DNA of 64,000 nt. Origin: Ornithodoros turicata. Lineage: Eukaryota > Arthropoda > Arachnida > Ixodida > Argasidae. The DNA lies in assembly GCF_037126465.1 (NCBI RefSeq), contig NC_088206.1:71737687-71801686 (forward strand), written 5' to 3'. Positions within the stretch are counted from its first letter, which is position 1. Each line of letters begins with the position of its first letter. Below the pieces are notes generated by a model. That model saw only the letters and a list, made by a program, of their open reading frames with translations, ran no database searches and had not been told where the DNA came from. Below are positions 32,196 to 43,085 of the stretch, in pieces. The translations under genes were made by a program, and so were the position numbers.

Positions 32196-32312
32196 GCGTG
32201 TGCCGGGCCGACTTCACGCGGAACCGTACATGCCCTATGTTGCCTTACAGTGTATAGGAGAAAACTCAGGAAAAACACCAGCCGGCAGACAGCCGGCGCA
32301 ATTCTCGGCGCG
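32196..32312 (-). mobile_element. SINE family A fragment abutting the previous copy in reverse
   Basis: GGGCCGACTTCACGCGGAAC, then AGAAAACTCAGGAAAAACAC and GCCGGCAGACAGCCGG correspond to the same central region read on the minus strand. The two copies are joined tail to tail at the GGCCCAGGACGCA block. Confidence 0.75.
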
Positions 32313-33825
32313 TGGAATGGAAGGCAATCGTGACATATAGACGCCACGAGAGTTGGTGCGTGCTGCTGCCCCAGTTGAAGGAGCGGTGAGATGATCATGG
32401 TTACATTGCATTTGTAGCGGGGCTGAGAACGGCGAAGGCGATAGGCCTCTCGAGCCACGGGTTGAGAAGTACCCATCCGGCCCTCCGAGACATTCCCCTC
32501 ATCCTTAGAACATCATACCACCAGCAGACATTCCATCGTCGCCTATCACCGCTCATCTGTAGAGGGCCACCATCTCCTCCACACATTAAAATCGAATACA
32601 GTTGACATGGGACGCCTTTAGTCGTCAAAAAGCTCCAGAACATGCCAAGACCTTGCAGCGGATGCTTGGCCCCAGAAAATGATGATGACGATGATGATGA
32701 ATCGGGTTTTTATGGCGCATGAGCAACTAAGGCTTTGGCCCCAGAAAGTTGCTAAAGAGGAATGATCGGCGATCAATTTTCTGCAAAACCGCTCTTCAGG
32801 GCCTTGCAGACAAAGACAGCTCACTATGAGCGTGTATTGATCATAAAAGAGAGAGAGATATATAAATGTCCAGCACAGTGAATGCCGAAACCGGCCATCC
32901 GAACGTCTGACTTCCCTCCCGTATATTCCATAGTGCGTCAATGCCAAAACGTAGACACCAATCTCTTCCTTTCCTCCACAAAGTAGCAGCTGTCACCATC
33001 ACTTTCTAGAGGCAGTCATACCGCCATTATCGCGTGTCGGACGAAGTGTATGCACACCCACCCAGGAAAGTGCAAAGATGGATGGCGGCAAAAGCAGTCT
33101 TCTCGGGGACACAGAAGTGATGATGCTATAGGTGAGTGACGGTATATATAGGGCAATAGAGTATAGTAACAGCCACTAATACACCGCTGAAGGTTTTCTC
33201 TGCTTCATCGTAGCAGGTTTCAGACGCAGTACGTAGCTGTGTTTCTCTTCCAGTGTTACTGTATATAAAGTCATAGTTTTGTTCCACGGTTGTTTTAAAA
33301 ACAATCGGTTGTCCGAGGGTGTAGTTGGTTTACCACAGCGGCGTTAGACAGACCATATTTTTTTCCTCTCCTCACGGTAGCGTTGAGAGAACTACAGTAT
33401 CGTTGTCAATGTGGTCGCATGCAAGAACTATGACTTTCTAATGCTCGTTTGGGATACCCCTTGGTAGATCATGATAATACGTGACTTTACGTCCCGAAAC
33501 AACCAACCCTGGTGGATCAGTCACTGGACACTTTGTATATTTTGCTTTTAGTAAAAACTCGAAATTGCACGAACAAAATGATCGCTTGGTAACTGTTCGA
33601 ACCCGATGCGAACCAGGCTGAGGACGCCGACAGGAAGTACACGAAGATGACACTCGGCGACAATTTCACTTACAGGTTCCGTTCTACAAACATCGTCACC
33701 TTTACTTCTTTTTTTTCTTTTTTATCGACGACTCAATAAATAGTATAGGATGAATTCGATAGGTCGTACAACAATGAGGACGATGACGACGATTCGAGGT
33801 CCTAGCTCACTGGTTTAGATCTCAC
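32313..33825. other. Unassigned sequence with a GAT-rich dispersed repeat
   Basis: At 32667-32760 TTGGCCCCAGAAA occurs twice around a GATGATGACGATGATGATG tract and GGTTTTTATGGCGCATGAGC, a combination I associate with a dispersed tick repeat (from memory). Otherwise unassigned. Confidence 0.4.
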
Positions 33826-33921
33826 GCAGGCACAAAAACGGGACAACAAAGAAACACGGAACCGCACACCGCACAAGGTGTGGGGTTCCTTGTTTCTTTG
33901 TTGTCCCGTTTTTGTGCCTGC
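33826..33921. repeat. Long inverted repeat
   Basis: Arms 33826-33856 and 33891-33921 are perfect inverses over 31 bp (GCAGGCACAAAAACGGGACA...). The centre contains a second partial pairing (GGAACC with GGTTCC). Confidence 0.85.
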
Positions 33922-34029
33922 TTGACGTAAACATGCATAGTACCCAGCTACCCCGCTTCAAGACTTTAGTACCAAGCTCAAGGGACAGTTATTGGTCATA
34001 CGCGACGGCAGACATCAGTCAGACAGGCA

Positions 34030-34078
34030 GATGGTTTTCCTGGGTTTTCCTCAGACGCTGTCAGACATATGTTGGCAG
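34030..34078 (+). mobile_element. SINE family A, left half split by a hAT fragment
   Basis: GGTTTTCCTGGGTTTTCCTC, AGACGCTGTCAGACATATG and TTGGCA match the family up to the GTCGGCA position. The same copy appears to continue at 34568. Confidence 0.75.
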
Positions 34079-34207
34079 TGCCAACATGCACTGCATTTCA
34101 CACAACTTGCATCTTGCACGGTTTGGATGCGTCTTGTCTGGAGCGATCCACTGTTGATATTTCTCACTGCGTAGCCACGACGCTTGAAAGGTACACTTCC
34201 CGGGCAT
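34079..34207 (-). pseudogene. hAT transposase, N-terminal zinc-finger fragment
   Basis: Starting at the ATG at 34205-34207 the frame gives a basic start (MPGKC), a FQASWLRSEKYQQWIAPD segment and then HPNRARCKLCEMQC. The W-L...W-(I/L)-x-P-D...RARCKLC arrangement is typical of the N-terminal BED-like zinc finger in hAT-group transposases and domesticated relatives, where the CxxC pair binds zinc and the finger contacts the terminal DNA. The His pair, the catalytic RNase H-like domain and the C-terminal dimerisation region are all missing because the frame ends at the SINE junction. The start is supported by its position a few hundred bases inside the terminal repeat. Confidence 0.6.
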
Positions 34208-34567
34208 CGTGGTGCGTTTTTCAACTAAACAACTCACACGCACCAAAGCGCCTCGGAGCTGACGTCTCAAAGTTGAAAACGAAACCGCGCGCGGGTCGCG
34301 CGAGCGTTCTCGCCCAGTGTGGCCAGACGAGACGCGCAAAAAGTTTCGTGCAAAGGCGAAAACGATGTTTAAGCCTTGTAAGGTTCTACCAGTTGTGTAG
34401 AACGCAAAATTTTTGGCATATACAAATGATGCGATGGAATCTCACAGAGGTTCTCGTGAAAGGAAGCCAACGAATAATATTTTTTTCACATAATTCAAGG
34501 GTTTTCAAGGCCTTGAAACTTTCGGATTCAAGGGTTTTCAAGGTTTTCAAGGCCCTGTGCGAACCCC
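34079..34567 (-). mobile_element. hAT transposon 5' fragment inserted in a SINE
   Basis: On the minus strand the right-hand end reads GGGGTTCGCACAGGGCC, then repeated CCTTGAAAACC / CCTTGAA words (34488-34560), a leader, and a transposase start at 34207. The SINE sequence overlaps by 8 bp at the two sides (TGTTGGCA left, GGTTTGCA right, 6 of 8 identical), as expected from a hAT target duplication. The left end does not show an obvious inverse of the right terminus, so the element is probably internally deleted or decayed at its 3' side. Confidence 0.6.
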
Positions 34568-34612
34568 GGTTTGCACAGTTCCCTTAGAAGTCGGCCCAGG
34601 ACGCATATTCCC
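34568..34612 (+). mobile_element. SINE family A, right half of the split copy
   Basis: TTGCACAGTTCCCTTAGAAG, then TCGGCCCAGGACGCATATTC, continuing the SINE from 34078. The rest of the SINE is not recognisable. Confidence 0.75.
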
Positions 34613-36238
34613 CCAGAGTGTTAGTCGCGGCGTTGTCCACCTTTGCGAGGACGACAACTGCGAGGCTCTTTCACCATCACATTACCATCACCACCACCAG
34701 GCAGATCGAATGCTGTGTCAGACGGCGAACCGAAATAGAGAGTGTTAGGAGAGACCGTTGATGACGTCACCGTGACGTTACCGTACAGCTACTGTCAACC
34801 TTAATAATAACGCTGGGGAAAAAATTCGGTCTCATTTCTGAGCGCGGTAACAGCCACCCTGGGAGTACTGGGTGAACGCTAAGTGAGCAAAATCCTCGCG
34901 TTAAACTAACACAATAATTTTGTTCAATTAAGATTTTCTCGTGGCCCCAAGGGTGTTCTCATTAACGTTGACGTGAGCTGTACCTACCGGAACCAATGGT
35001 AGAGCGCATGAGAGCCGGTATAGACGATGCGCCTAAGCAAGTCGTACCGGGCCACTTCTAACCGTCCTCTGCCGGATGCAAACCCTCACTCTTTTTGGGA
35101 TGAGTATAAGTATAGAAACGAAACATGCTCACCCATTGGACCAATAGCGTCGACACTCATTTAAGGTCTCGCAGGAAAACATTAGGCCCCTATTTGTCTT
35201 CCCCGCTCATGTTCAGTCCTCCGAAAATCAAATCATCCAAGAAATTTGTCCTACACGCAGAGGCAGAGAGAGCCGATCCAAATAAGCGCACACAGCGGGG
35301 CGGGTTCCCTTGTGTGAGCGGTGCTAGGTCCGCAAATTTATACGGCGAGGACGGCACATTTGAGGCACGCCGAAGGAGCTCTCGACTGGCCAGAAGGGAT
35401 AGAAAGTCCGCCAATATGGACCGGTCATTCCTCGTCCCAGCTAACATCGCACATTTCCAATGCAGCATGGAACACCCGGAGAACACACATAGTTTCCTGT
35501 GGTGTATCGCAGGAGGGGAAAGTTATGGGTACTTCGGTATACTCAGGATACTTAGGTGGAATGTATATACTGTAGATGAGGTCATTGATGAGGCGGGTAT
35601 AGAGAATGAGCTTTAGTTGTTCAAAGTTTCATCGTTTCAAACCGCTTGTTTTTATTCCGTGTCAGCATGACAATAGTCATTATGATAACGACGATTCGTT
35701 GCTTTGCGTCGCGGAGAAAACTATGATCATGATAGGTCTGTGGATAAATTTTTTTTCACGTGAGGGTGCTTTAACGTACGCCCAAATATTAGCGCAATGT
35801 ATTTAAAGGTACTGTAACTGTACTGTTGCATCGTCTTGAAAGTCAATGTCGTAATCCTGTACGGAATGTGGTTTGTTATTACGACTTAGTTCCCGCTTGC
35901 TTTGTATGGAGACACCACGTGCACTGCACTCCGAGAGAAATTCGTGTCCTTCAGGCTCCTGAAGATGGAAGAGCCCGGTAGCCATCTTTAGAAAGGGCTG
36001 CCGGTAGAATGAAGCAGAACAAGGCCATACAACTAATCATATGTAAGGAATTACATAAAAACTTTAAATTATGGAAAGCAACACACACACAAAAAAAAAA
36101 AACGTACAGCCCAGTCCTGTTTAAACGTCTTGTCCAATGCTGGTGTAGCGACGTTTCGGGACTTGTAAACGCATGTTCTACGTGCAGCCAAAGAGCTTCG
36201 GCTACTTTCCCCCCCCCCTGTATTGCTCGTTCATAATA
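34613..36238. other. Unassigned sequence
   Basis: A 163-codon plus-strand frame (35125-35616) is open but shows no recognisable domain. A CTGAAGATGG...CCATCTTTAGAAAG hairpin lies at about 35959-35995. No repeat termini recognised. Confidence 0.35.
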
Positions 36239-36414
36239 CAGTCAAACTCCTTTACAACGAAACTCAGGGGACAGCAAAAAAAATTCGCAGTAAAGGTATT
36301 TTCGTTAAAAAGGATGTCCATTATTGGACCTATAGGGCTCCAGCGGGACCGCAAAAAAATTTGCTGTAGAGGTATTTTCGTTAAAAAGGTGTTCGCTATA
36401 AAGGAGTTTGTCTG
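36239..36414 (+). mobile_element. pogo/Tigger-like MITE, copy 2
   Basis: Starts CAGTCAAACTCCTTTACA, ends TATAAAGGAGTTTGTCTG (one extra-base change in the terminus), with TA on both sides. It holds AACTCAGGGGACAGC, two GGTATTTTCGTTAAAAAGG blocks and GGACCTATAGGGCTCC, in the same orientation as copy 3 and reversed relative to copy 1. Confidence 0.85.
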
Positions 36415-36644
36415 TACACGTCCCCCCCCCCTTTTTTTTTCCTTCGCTAGATATGCGCAACGTTATCCTTGCTTCTTTAATCTTTCACAAATGTGTTACA
36501 CTTTTCTAGTCATTTGTTTCGTCCTTTGATATGCATACATTGCATTGTTTCGACGAGTCTTTCCAGGCAGCTTTTCGCCACGGTTGCCCGTGACATCGAC
36601 CCAGGGCCGATTACTTAATTTCCTTATCTCGCGTACTCATTCTT

Positions 36645-36722
36645 ATTGTCCTATATTCCTCCATTTCTCCGCGTCTTCACCACACGTCGCCGCAGTTGCT
36701 TCGAAGTGGTAACACGAACACA
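36645..36722 (+). mobile_element. SINE family A, 3'-end fragment
   Basis: TTGTCCTATATTCCTCC, CGTCTTCACCACACGTCGCC and GCAGTTGCTTCGAAGTGG, then GTAACACGAACAC and an A-rich tail. Only the terminal domain remains. Confidence 0.6.
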
Positions 36723-37184
36723 CACAAAAAAAAAAGGAAAGAAAAAAAGAAGAAAAAAAAAAGAGGAAAAGAAACGCATGTATAACTGCCGTTCCGGTGT
36801 CTTGCATTCGCAGTGTTATAACAAAACAAAGAAAACGACAATGTTTCACGTGAGGGAACCCGACCTAACCTACTATTACGCCCTTCTTTCGTGGAGGGAA
36901 ATCGTCACGTTTAAGACTTTCTTTTTTTCCTTCTCTCTCTCTCTCTCTTCTCCTCGGGACGACGTAGTCGTGCTTTGCGAGTGTTTAGGTGCAATTTACG
37001 CGGCATGATTTCATCTTGGTTACGGGTAAAAGCTATCCGGTTCCGTGCTGAGTGGCGTGGTAATGAAAGTCGTACACTGGCCTCAATTTATATTCGCAGT
37101 TAGATGCGGCCGTAATTTGGTTATAGCTGTGATGGGCAAAGTTCTACTCAAAGTACCTGGAACCATTCGCGCTTGGAGTAAGAG
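36723..37184. other. Unassigned sequence
   Basis: A/G-rich tail at 36723-36780 and a CT-rich tract at 36920-36950. Nothing else recognised. Confidence 0.4.
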
Positions 37185-37351
37185 TACGAAGCACATATTT
37201 CCTGTTGCATTCAGGAGACAATTTGCGAAGTTCAGTGACTATTTGGAGAACTGGGGAGTAAATTTCGGGACTAGGGGACTATAATGGGGAGTAAATGCAA
37301 CCTAGGGGACTATAGAAGCTGCAATTACTCCGCCTTTCACTCCTTTTTTTA
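37185..37351 (+). mobile_element. TA-MITE fragment related to 52177-52709
   Basis: GCACATATTTCCTGTTGCAT, CAGGAGACAATTTGCGAAGT, GGGGAGTAAATTTCGGGACT, AGAAGCTGCAATTACTCCGC and CTCCTTTTTTTAG align in order with the right half of the complete element at 52177. The CTTAGAGTG terminus has changed to TAGATTGTG and the left half is missing. Confidence 0.75.
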
Positions 37352-38168
37352 GATTGTGCGTGTGTTTGCCAAAGCTAAATTCTACTCTGACGTAACACGT
37401 CAAAAGCGAAGTAACCCCACGCACAACAAAACTTCGCAACTTCCCAGCTGTCTAATTCATCCGCTCCCCTCCAGCCATAAAAAGACGATACGGCCGTTAG
37501 TCGAACCACCATACTTCGCCTGGCATCGTGCCAGAAATAATAGCGGCCGCCTATTTTATGAGCCTGGCGCATATATAATATATGTACTATCTTTCTATGT
37601 GCACTCCAAAGCCTCCGTCGCAGCGACAGTGTGAGAGTTCGCCGAGTTGTTATTTTAGAGTGGCTCCACATGTTGCGGATTGGCAACGGTTCGTTGAGCC
37701 TTCTCTCGTTCTTTCTCGTGAAATACGAGATGTCATGGCCTCAGACGAGAGAAATGCTAGGGGGGGCTTAGTTTTCCGAAAGACGCGTAAGAGATTCGTG
37801 CTTTCGTCAGCAGTTAATTAATAATTCGAGGTTTCCATATCGCTAGGGATGTTAGTATCACGAGTGACACCAGGATGTTCGTTCCGTGCCCACCTGAGGG
37901 TTATCCCGCCATCGGCAAAAGCGCGTTTCGGGGTACCGATAACAGGGAAACTGTGCCGATGGAGGTTTTATTCGGAAGACGTCGCTCGCTGGCACGTCGA
38001 GAAGACGTCGCTACTAGAGCAGCAGAGTCCCTACAGCAGACTTGCGAAACGCACGTCCCGACCCTCATCGCATTCTCCGCTCATTTGGTATTCCTAAGTT
38101 CTTGCATTGTGCGGATTGGATTTATACGATATTCTCGTAATTTTCGAGTTTTCTTAAATGGGAGGACA
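37352..38168. other. Unassigned sequence
   Basis: No repeat or exon recognised. Confidence 0.4.
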
Positions 38169-38545
38169 TCGATATTCCCGGTTGCGAAATCCCCGATCTC
38201 GAAATTCACGTTTTTGAAAAAAAAAAAAAGAAAGAAAAGGAAAATCAAGGAGAATGCTCGATTGCTTCGGAAGACGATATGCCGTGTTTAGAAACACGAC
38301 GTCACTATTGAACCAATCAAATTCACGGGTTTTTGATGTCTGTCCAAGTAGTTTTAGCGAACGAAAGTCACATTTTTTAGCCGCCGTTTGGCTTAGCAGG
38401 GCGGACACGACGGAGCAGCATGTTGTGGTGAGTTTATTATTCGGTTAGTCCAAGTTCAATGTGTGCATTTTTAGTCCGATATGACATTTATTTACGATAG
38501 TTTATTTTGCAACTGGGATTTCGATCACTTTATTTTGAGGTACAT
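38169..38545. mobile_element. Foldback element with 15-bp phased ends (copy 2)
   Basis: The left end has CGATATTCCCGGTTGC, GAAATCCCCGATCTC and GAAATTCACGTTTTT in exact 15-bp phase. The right end has CATTTATTTACGATA, GTTTATTTTGCAACT and GGGATTTCGATCACT, also 15-bp units in inverted sense. Internal GGAAAATCAAGGAGAATGCT is shared with copy 3. Confidence 0.7.
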
Positions 38546-38604
38546 TTTCCTATTAAATAGCATATGACAGCGAAGGGATCAGCTGCCGTGTGAGCTGTAC
38601 TCTA

Positions 38605-39001
38605 CACTGTAAACTTTTTCACACCTTTAAAGGTGTGCGCCATGCACATTAAACCTGGTTGCCTAACATTGTACCTCCAGGTTGATATTTTACAAAATTC
38701 AAAAACCATTACAAAAGATGAGGTGTCAGTTCAAATCTTGCTCTCATTATGTCTTGGATATAGTAGATACGGGCTAATGCACATATGCATCGCTAGCGAT
38801 AATCGAGCACATGCAAGTGTCTACAGTACTGTTCAACAATGTTGAGACTTGAAAGACTGAATTTTTGGAGGGCAGACAGCATGCGCGTAAAGAAAATTAG
38901 TGCTAAACCGTACTCCATTATGATGTTACCAAAATTACACCCAAAAGGGCGTGCGCCATGCACATTATTACACCTTTAAAGGTGTGAAAGCGTTTACAGT
39001 G
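38605..39001. mobile_element. TA-flanked MITE with ACACCTTTAAAGGTGT hairpins
   Basis: The 397-bp unit starts CACTGTAAAC and ends GTTTACAGTG with TA on both sides. Just inside each end is the perfect palindrome CACACCTTTAAAGGTGTG, and GTGCGCCATGCACATTA occurs near both ends. TIR plus TA duplication is typical of Tc1/mariner-type MITEs. The 78-codon-scale frames inside carry no transposase motif. Confidence 0.85.
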
Positions 39002-39008
39002 TACATAT

Positions 39009-39351
39009 AGGGTGTTTACAGATTTTTAAAAAAAACTGTGTGATACCATTTTTGCGAGCGGGTCCTCATACCGCCTGGCAGACGTGCTGTGGGAAAGACC
39101 ACGTATCTACTGGACGAGTAATTACCTTAAGTTTTTAATTAGTTGTTTTCGCAAAAATGCGAGACAGCAAACTTGGAGGTAACAAAACATTATTCGAATC
39201 CTCTCTCTTTCTCAAAAACCCTGAAACGGGCACGTATATTGAGATACAAATCGCCAAAATTTTGTATATGCAAATGAGGCGAAAAAGCTCTACTTTCACA
39301 GCTTTTTTAAAAAAATATCTAACTGATTGGAAATTTAAAAAAAAACACCCT
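39009..39351. mobile_element. MITE with AGGGTGTTT termini
   Basis: AGGGTGTTTACAGATTTTTA at the left is inverted at the right (TTTAAAAAAAAACACCCT). The middle contains GGAAAGACCACGTATCTACT and paired GCAAAAATG / TTTTTGCGAG words. No sure target duplication. It begins 7 bp after the previous MITE ends. Confidence 0.65.
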
Positions 39352-39551
39352 GTGTAAGTGTACAGAGTATGTAAACAAACTTGGTTATTGGCAGAAAGAA
39401 AAGGTTAATGAGCATCCAGTGTCTAGCAGCCTCATCACCGAGATTATGAATCGTGGATGGTACTCGAGCACCGACTACTGAGAAATTAACAAAAATTAAA
39501 AAAGTAAAGCAAATAAAAGTAAATAAAAGCTTCAGTGCGATCGCCTTCCAC

Positions 39552-39658
39552 GCCAAGTGTTAGAGATGACACGGCTTCGAATCCTGGTACAGGCTCTGCG
39601 CTAGCTGCGGGTGCTTTCCCTGGGTTTTCCTGAGACGCTGTTGGGCACGGTTTGCAGC
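39552..39658 (+). mobile_element. SINE family A, 5' half
   Basis: GGCTTCGAATCCTGGTACAG (diverged B box, 39571-39590), GCTCTGCGCTAGCTGCGG, TTCCCTGGGTTTTCCTGAGA and CGCTGTTGGGCACGG. It stops at the same central block as several other copies. Confidence 0.7.
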
Positions 39659-39800
39659 AACTTAGTTTTTTTTTTTTCAGTAACTATACAGTTACTAAAA
39701 AAAGTAACTATAGATGAAGCGACAAGTCACTCGCTATTGCAACGAAAAACGGTAACTAACTGACTAAATACCTAGCATCTATACACTCACGAGTAACTTT
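39659..39800. repeat. GTAACT-rich repeat fragment
   Basis: AGTAACTATACAGTTACT, AGTAACTATAG and GTAACTAACTG resemble 7237-7365. Termini are absent. Confidence 0.45.
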
Positions 39801-39904
39801 GTTACCCGCCCAGATTGACACCAGAACCCTTTCAAGTACTTGTGTCTTCTACAGTTTAAAGCAGTCGTCGCAAGCAGCCCACAGTGCCAGTAGGAGAATG
39901 AACT

Positions 39905-39998
39905 AAGGGGGTGGGGGTGGGGGTATATCTTTATTAAGAAAAAAGAATGGAAAGGTTAGCCAGGCAAAGAGCCGGCTTGCTATTCCGAATAAACTAAG
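39905..39998 (-). repeat. Dispersed repeat R1, copy 2
   Basis: GGGGGTGGGGGTGGGGGTAT, CTTTATTAAG, AATGGAAAGGTTAGCCAGGC and GAGCCGGCTTGCTATTC parallel 13806-13890. Minus-strand AATAAAG before a C-rich end again suggests a transcript 3' end. Confidence 0.6.
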
Positions 39999-40668
39999 CA
40001 TCACCTCTGTTCCTATACGTTCCACGCCGCTTAACCTCTAGCTGCCAGCTGCATTATTTTATGGCTGCCGATGATTTCACGATTTTATTTTTTACTTTGA
40101 CTCTTTTTTTTTTTTTCGAACGACCCGGACAGCTGTTGCTGCCACAAGTGTCGTGACAGTACCCGCTGAACGCAACCATGCGTGAGCTCACAAAAGTGAC
40201 ACATTCGTCAGTTTTATTAAGCCTTTTCTATCGCTTAAATAGAATCGTGCCCCTGAAGGTGTTTAAAATCGTCAAGCTTTCTTTGCTGAGAACTGGCCCT
40301 TCGTATAAAACCTCCCTAATGACAGCAGCGTGTCTGGCAAGTGTCCAGGGAACAGTACAGAAAATAGTTATTATTCGACCTTGCCGATCAAAGTGGAGTG
40401 GTCGCTGAATCGCTCGCCAGATCAATCGTCACGTTTATGATCGATCTTAATAATTGAATATCGATCTTATCGATGCGCGCACACTTACAAGCAACTGCGT
40501 AGGATACCGGTTCGAATAAGTTATGCACGTATTTTTCATCCTCCTATCGACTTTGAAATGCATTACTAGGAAGGTTATAATAAGCAACATGCGCACGTTG
40601 TGAGATTTCCGCTGATGTTTCTCCAGCTGTCCGCCTGTATATACACGTTTGTTTAGTGGGGTGGGCCT
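39999..40668. other. Unassigned sequence
   Basis: T-run at 40106-40117; nothing else recognised. Confidence 0.4.
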
Positions 40669-41098
40669 CGATATTCCCGGTTGCGAAATCCCCGGTCTCG
40701 AAATTCACGTTCTCGAAACAAGGAAAATCAACGAGAATGCTATAGATTTTTTGTATATTTATAGATCTATATGTGTATAGATTTATAGATTTATTTATAG
40801 ATAGGTAGATAGATAGATGTTTATAGATCGTTTTGTATATACTAATTGTGGCCGCGAGACTACGTTTTGGTGGGTGCGTGTGTTACGACGCGTTTCTGTT
40901 TTCTATATTTTTATATTTTATTTGTATTTCCCTTTTTTTTTTTTTTTTGAGTTGCAGAATTGATCGGGTGCCGAATTCAATTTCTGCATTCATTTAAATT
41001 TACTTGTCAACTTATCTTGTCAACTTATAGTCGGATAACATTTATTTATAGTAGTTTATTTTGAAACGGGAATTTCGATCACGTTACTTCGAAGTACA
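40669..41098. mobile_element. Foldback element with 15-bp phased ends (copy 3)
   Basis: CGATATTCCCGGTTGC, GAAATCCCCGGTCTC, GAAATTCACGTTCTC and GGAAAATCAACGAGAATGCT at the left, then CATTTATTTATAGTAGTTTA and TTTTGAAACGGGAATTTCGA at the right, match copy 2 closely. The middle differs, with an ATAGATTTATAGAT-rich microsatellite (40742-40840). Confidence 0.7.
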
Positions 41099-42204
41099 CC
41101 TCTTTCGCGGTGTCAACTTAAGATTAAAGGAAAGTGGTTCCCCGTTCTTGCAAGAGAACTCTCACCGAGATCAAAGGAAATTACTAGCACACGCATAGAA
41201 TTACAAAGTGTACTCTAGGACACTTGAAAGTTCACCCTCACTACTGCTTTCCTCCCCCTTACCCCTTTCTTTCGTGAATTTTGATTCATTCATTTATGGT
41301 GGCCTGTCACGTGACCCCCTTCCTTATCTCCCTCAATGATCCCACGATCTAACGTATCGTGACAAGTGTACCTTGAATAACGTTATCTGCAGCACCACAA
41401 CAGTGGGATGTACTGCTCGCGACACGGTTGGTCTGAAATCGCCTGTCAGTAGTTCTGCAGCCCATATTTCCCTGATTGTCATCGAAAATGTTGTTTCAAT
41501 ATTGTATTTAAAGGTGGGCCATACGCTGCACGTGTTTCTTACTTGAAATAAATGACCTTGCAACACCCGAAGATTTGAGAAGGGATAAGCCACGGGGTGC
41601 TGATTTCGGACAACCGTGTCGCAAGTAGTACCTTGGGGTACTCTTTCCACGTGAAGAAGTTTGTATTTCTAATCCTGGAATATAATGCACTTCTAGGAAG
41701 AAAAAAAGAAAAGAAAAAACTGCTGACCTCTCCAACCAACATCGAACGAAGATGGAACAACCTATTTCACTCTCTCTCATCTCAACATCCATGGTGCCTC
41801 GGGCTTCTCTCCAGCCACACATACATCAACAAGCTGTAAGGAGCTGTGCTTTGATGCGGCCGAACTGACGACAGCTCCTCCAGACACTGTCCAGGGTGCC
41901 GGAAAAAGCCAGCCGCGAATAAACACAGAGCCGTACACAGGTTCAAAACATCCGGCCTTGTTGACGAAAACATTCCCTCCCTTTCGCATATACGTCACAC
42001 TTCGTTCTACAGACTATGGACAGGGTTCGGAGTCACATCTAGAAACTCTGATATCTAAGAAAAAAACTTCGAGAAAAAAAAAAAAGCCTGTACGATAACA
42101 TTCCTGAAAGATTCCTGTTTGGTATTGTAAGTGCACGAAATCTACTTTCTTAATATCTGTAGTCTTACCGTTATGTAACGAGCTAATTATTGTTTGGGTA
42201 ACGG
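41099..42204. other. Unassigned sequence
   Basis: Two overlapping minus-strand frames of about 105 codons (41333-41822) lack recognisable domains. No repeat recognised. Confidence 0.4.
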
Positions 42205-42741
42205 CAGACTTGTGCGCGTTACTCTAAAATAGTAATTGATTACCGTTACCGTTCTTCTTCTAGCAAAAGTAATTGATTACCGTTACAAATTACTCGACTC
42301 AAAATGTAACTGAGTAACGAGTATAACAGTAACGCGTTACTCGGGCCGTTACTTTCAATTCATGCAAAAATTTCAGCCTCTGTGTGCTTCGAAAAAAAAA
42401 AAAAAGTATATATATATATATATATATATATATAAGAAAAACCCCAACTCCTAAGTGATTGGGACAGCTGAAACAGCGCGAAAGACTTGCGCGTGAGAAG
42501 TAGCAATAATATTTTTTCCCGCTTACTACAGTAGAATAGCAAAACAAAAGCACAGGAAATTTGCCACAGAGCATTGTTATTTTGACACTCTACTTCAAAA
42601 GTAATTGATTCCTCAATATTGCAATTCAATTACTTGAAAAATTACTGGCTCAAAAACGTAATTGATTACTCGAAACATTATTCAAGAAAGTAATTGATTA
42701 CAGGTAACGCAATCACTTGTAACGCGTTACGTACAAGTCTG
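42205..42741. mobile_element. hAT-type MITE, copy 1 (537 bp)
   Basis: Starts CAGACTTGTGCGCGTTACT and ends CGTTACGTACAAGTCTG. GGTAACGG at 42197-42204 is exactly repeated at 42742-42749. The interior is built of GTAATTGATTAC, GTAACGCGTTAC and related palindromic words near both ends. A TA tract lies at 42407-42434. No coding capacity. Confidence 0.88.
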
Positions 42742-42796
42742 GGTAACGGTGAGGATAAAGAAGCTTAAATGAGATAAATATATTCCTCTATCGCGT

Positions 42797-43085
42797 GTGT
42801 CGTCCACTAAGCAGGGTGGATACAGCATTCAACCCCTTGGTGATAAGCTCCCAAGTCGATCGTGCTGGACACTGGAAGGTGGTGGGTTCGAATCCACCCA
42901 ACGACTGTGCATGCTCAGGTTTCCCTGAGTTTTCCGGTAAACGTTCAAGACAGTTCCCCTTGAAGTCGGCCCAGGACGCATATTAACCCGTTCTGTCTCC
43001 AAACCCCTTCTTGCAGTCTATCTGTTCACGGCCGAATGCCGCTTACAGACAGAGTTGCTTCGCGGCGCTAACGCAAAAACAGAAA
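42797..43085 (+). mobile_element. SINE family A, nearly full length
   Basis: A degenerate head (GGTGGATACAGC, TCGTGCTGGACACTGG) leads to the B box (GGTGGGTTCGAATCCACCC, 42881-42899), GACTGTGCATGCTCAGG, TCCCTGAGTTTTCCGG, CAGTTCCCCTTGAAGTCGG and GTTGCTTCGCGGCGCTAACG. About 290 bp. Confidence 0.8.

Noticed and set aside
35125..35616. 163-codon plus-strand open frame
   Set aside because: No recognisable domain, no conserved motif and no clear splice or polyadenylation context.
35959..35995. Another Penelope-like hammerhead core
   Set aside because: CTGAAGATGG...CCATCTTTAGAAAG has an extra TTTA between the stem and GAAA and no inverted duplicate, so the match is too weak.
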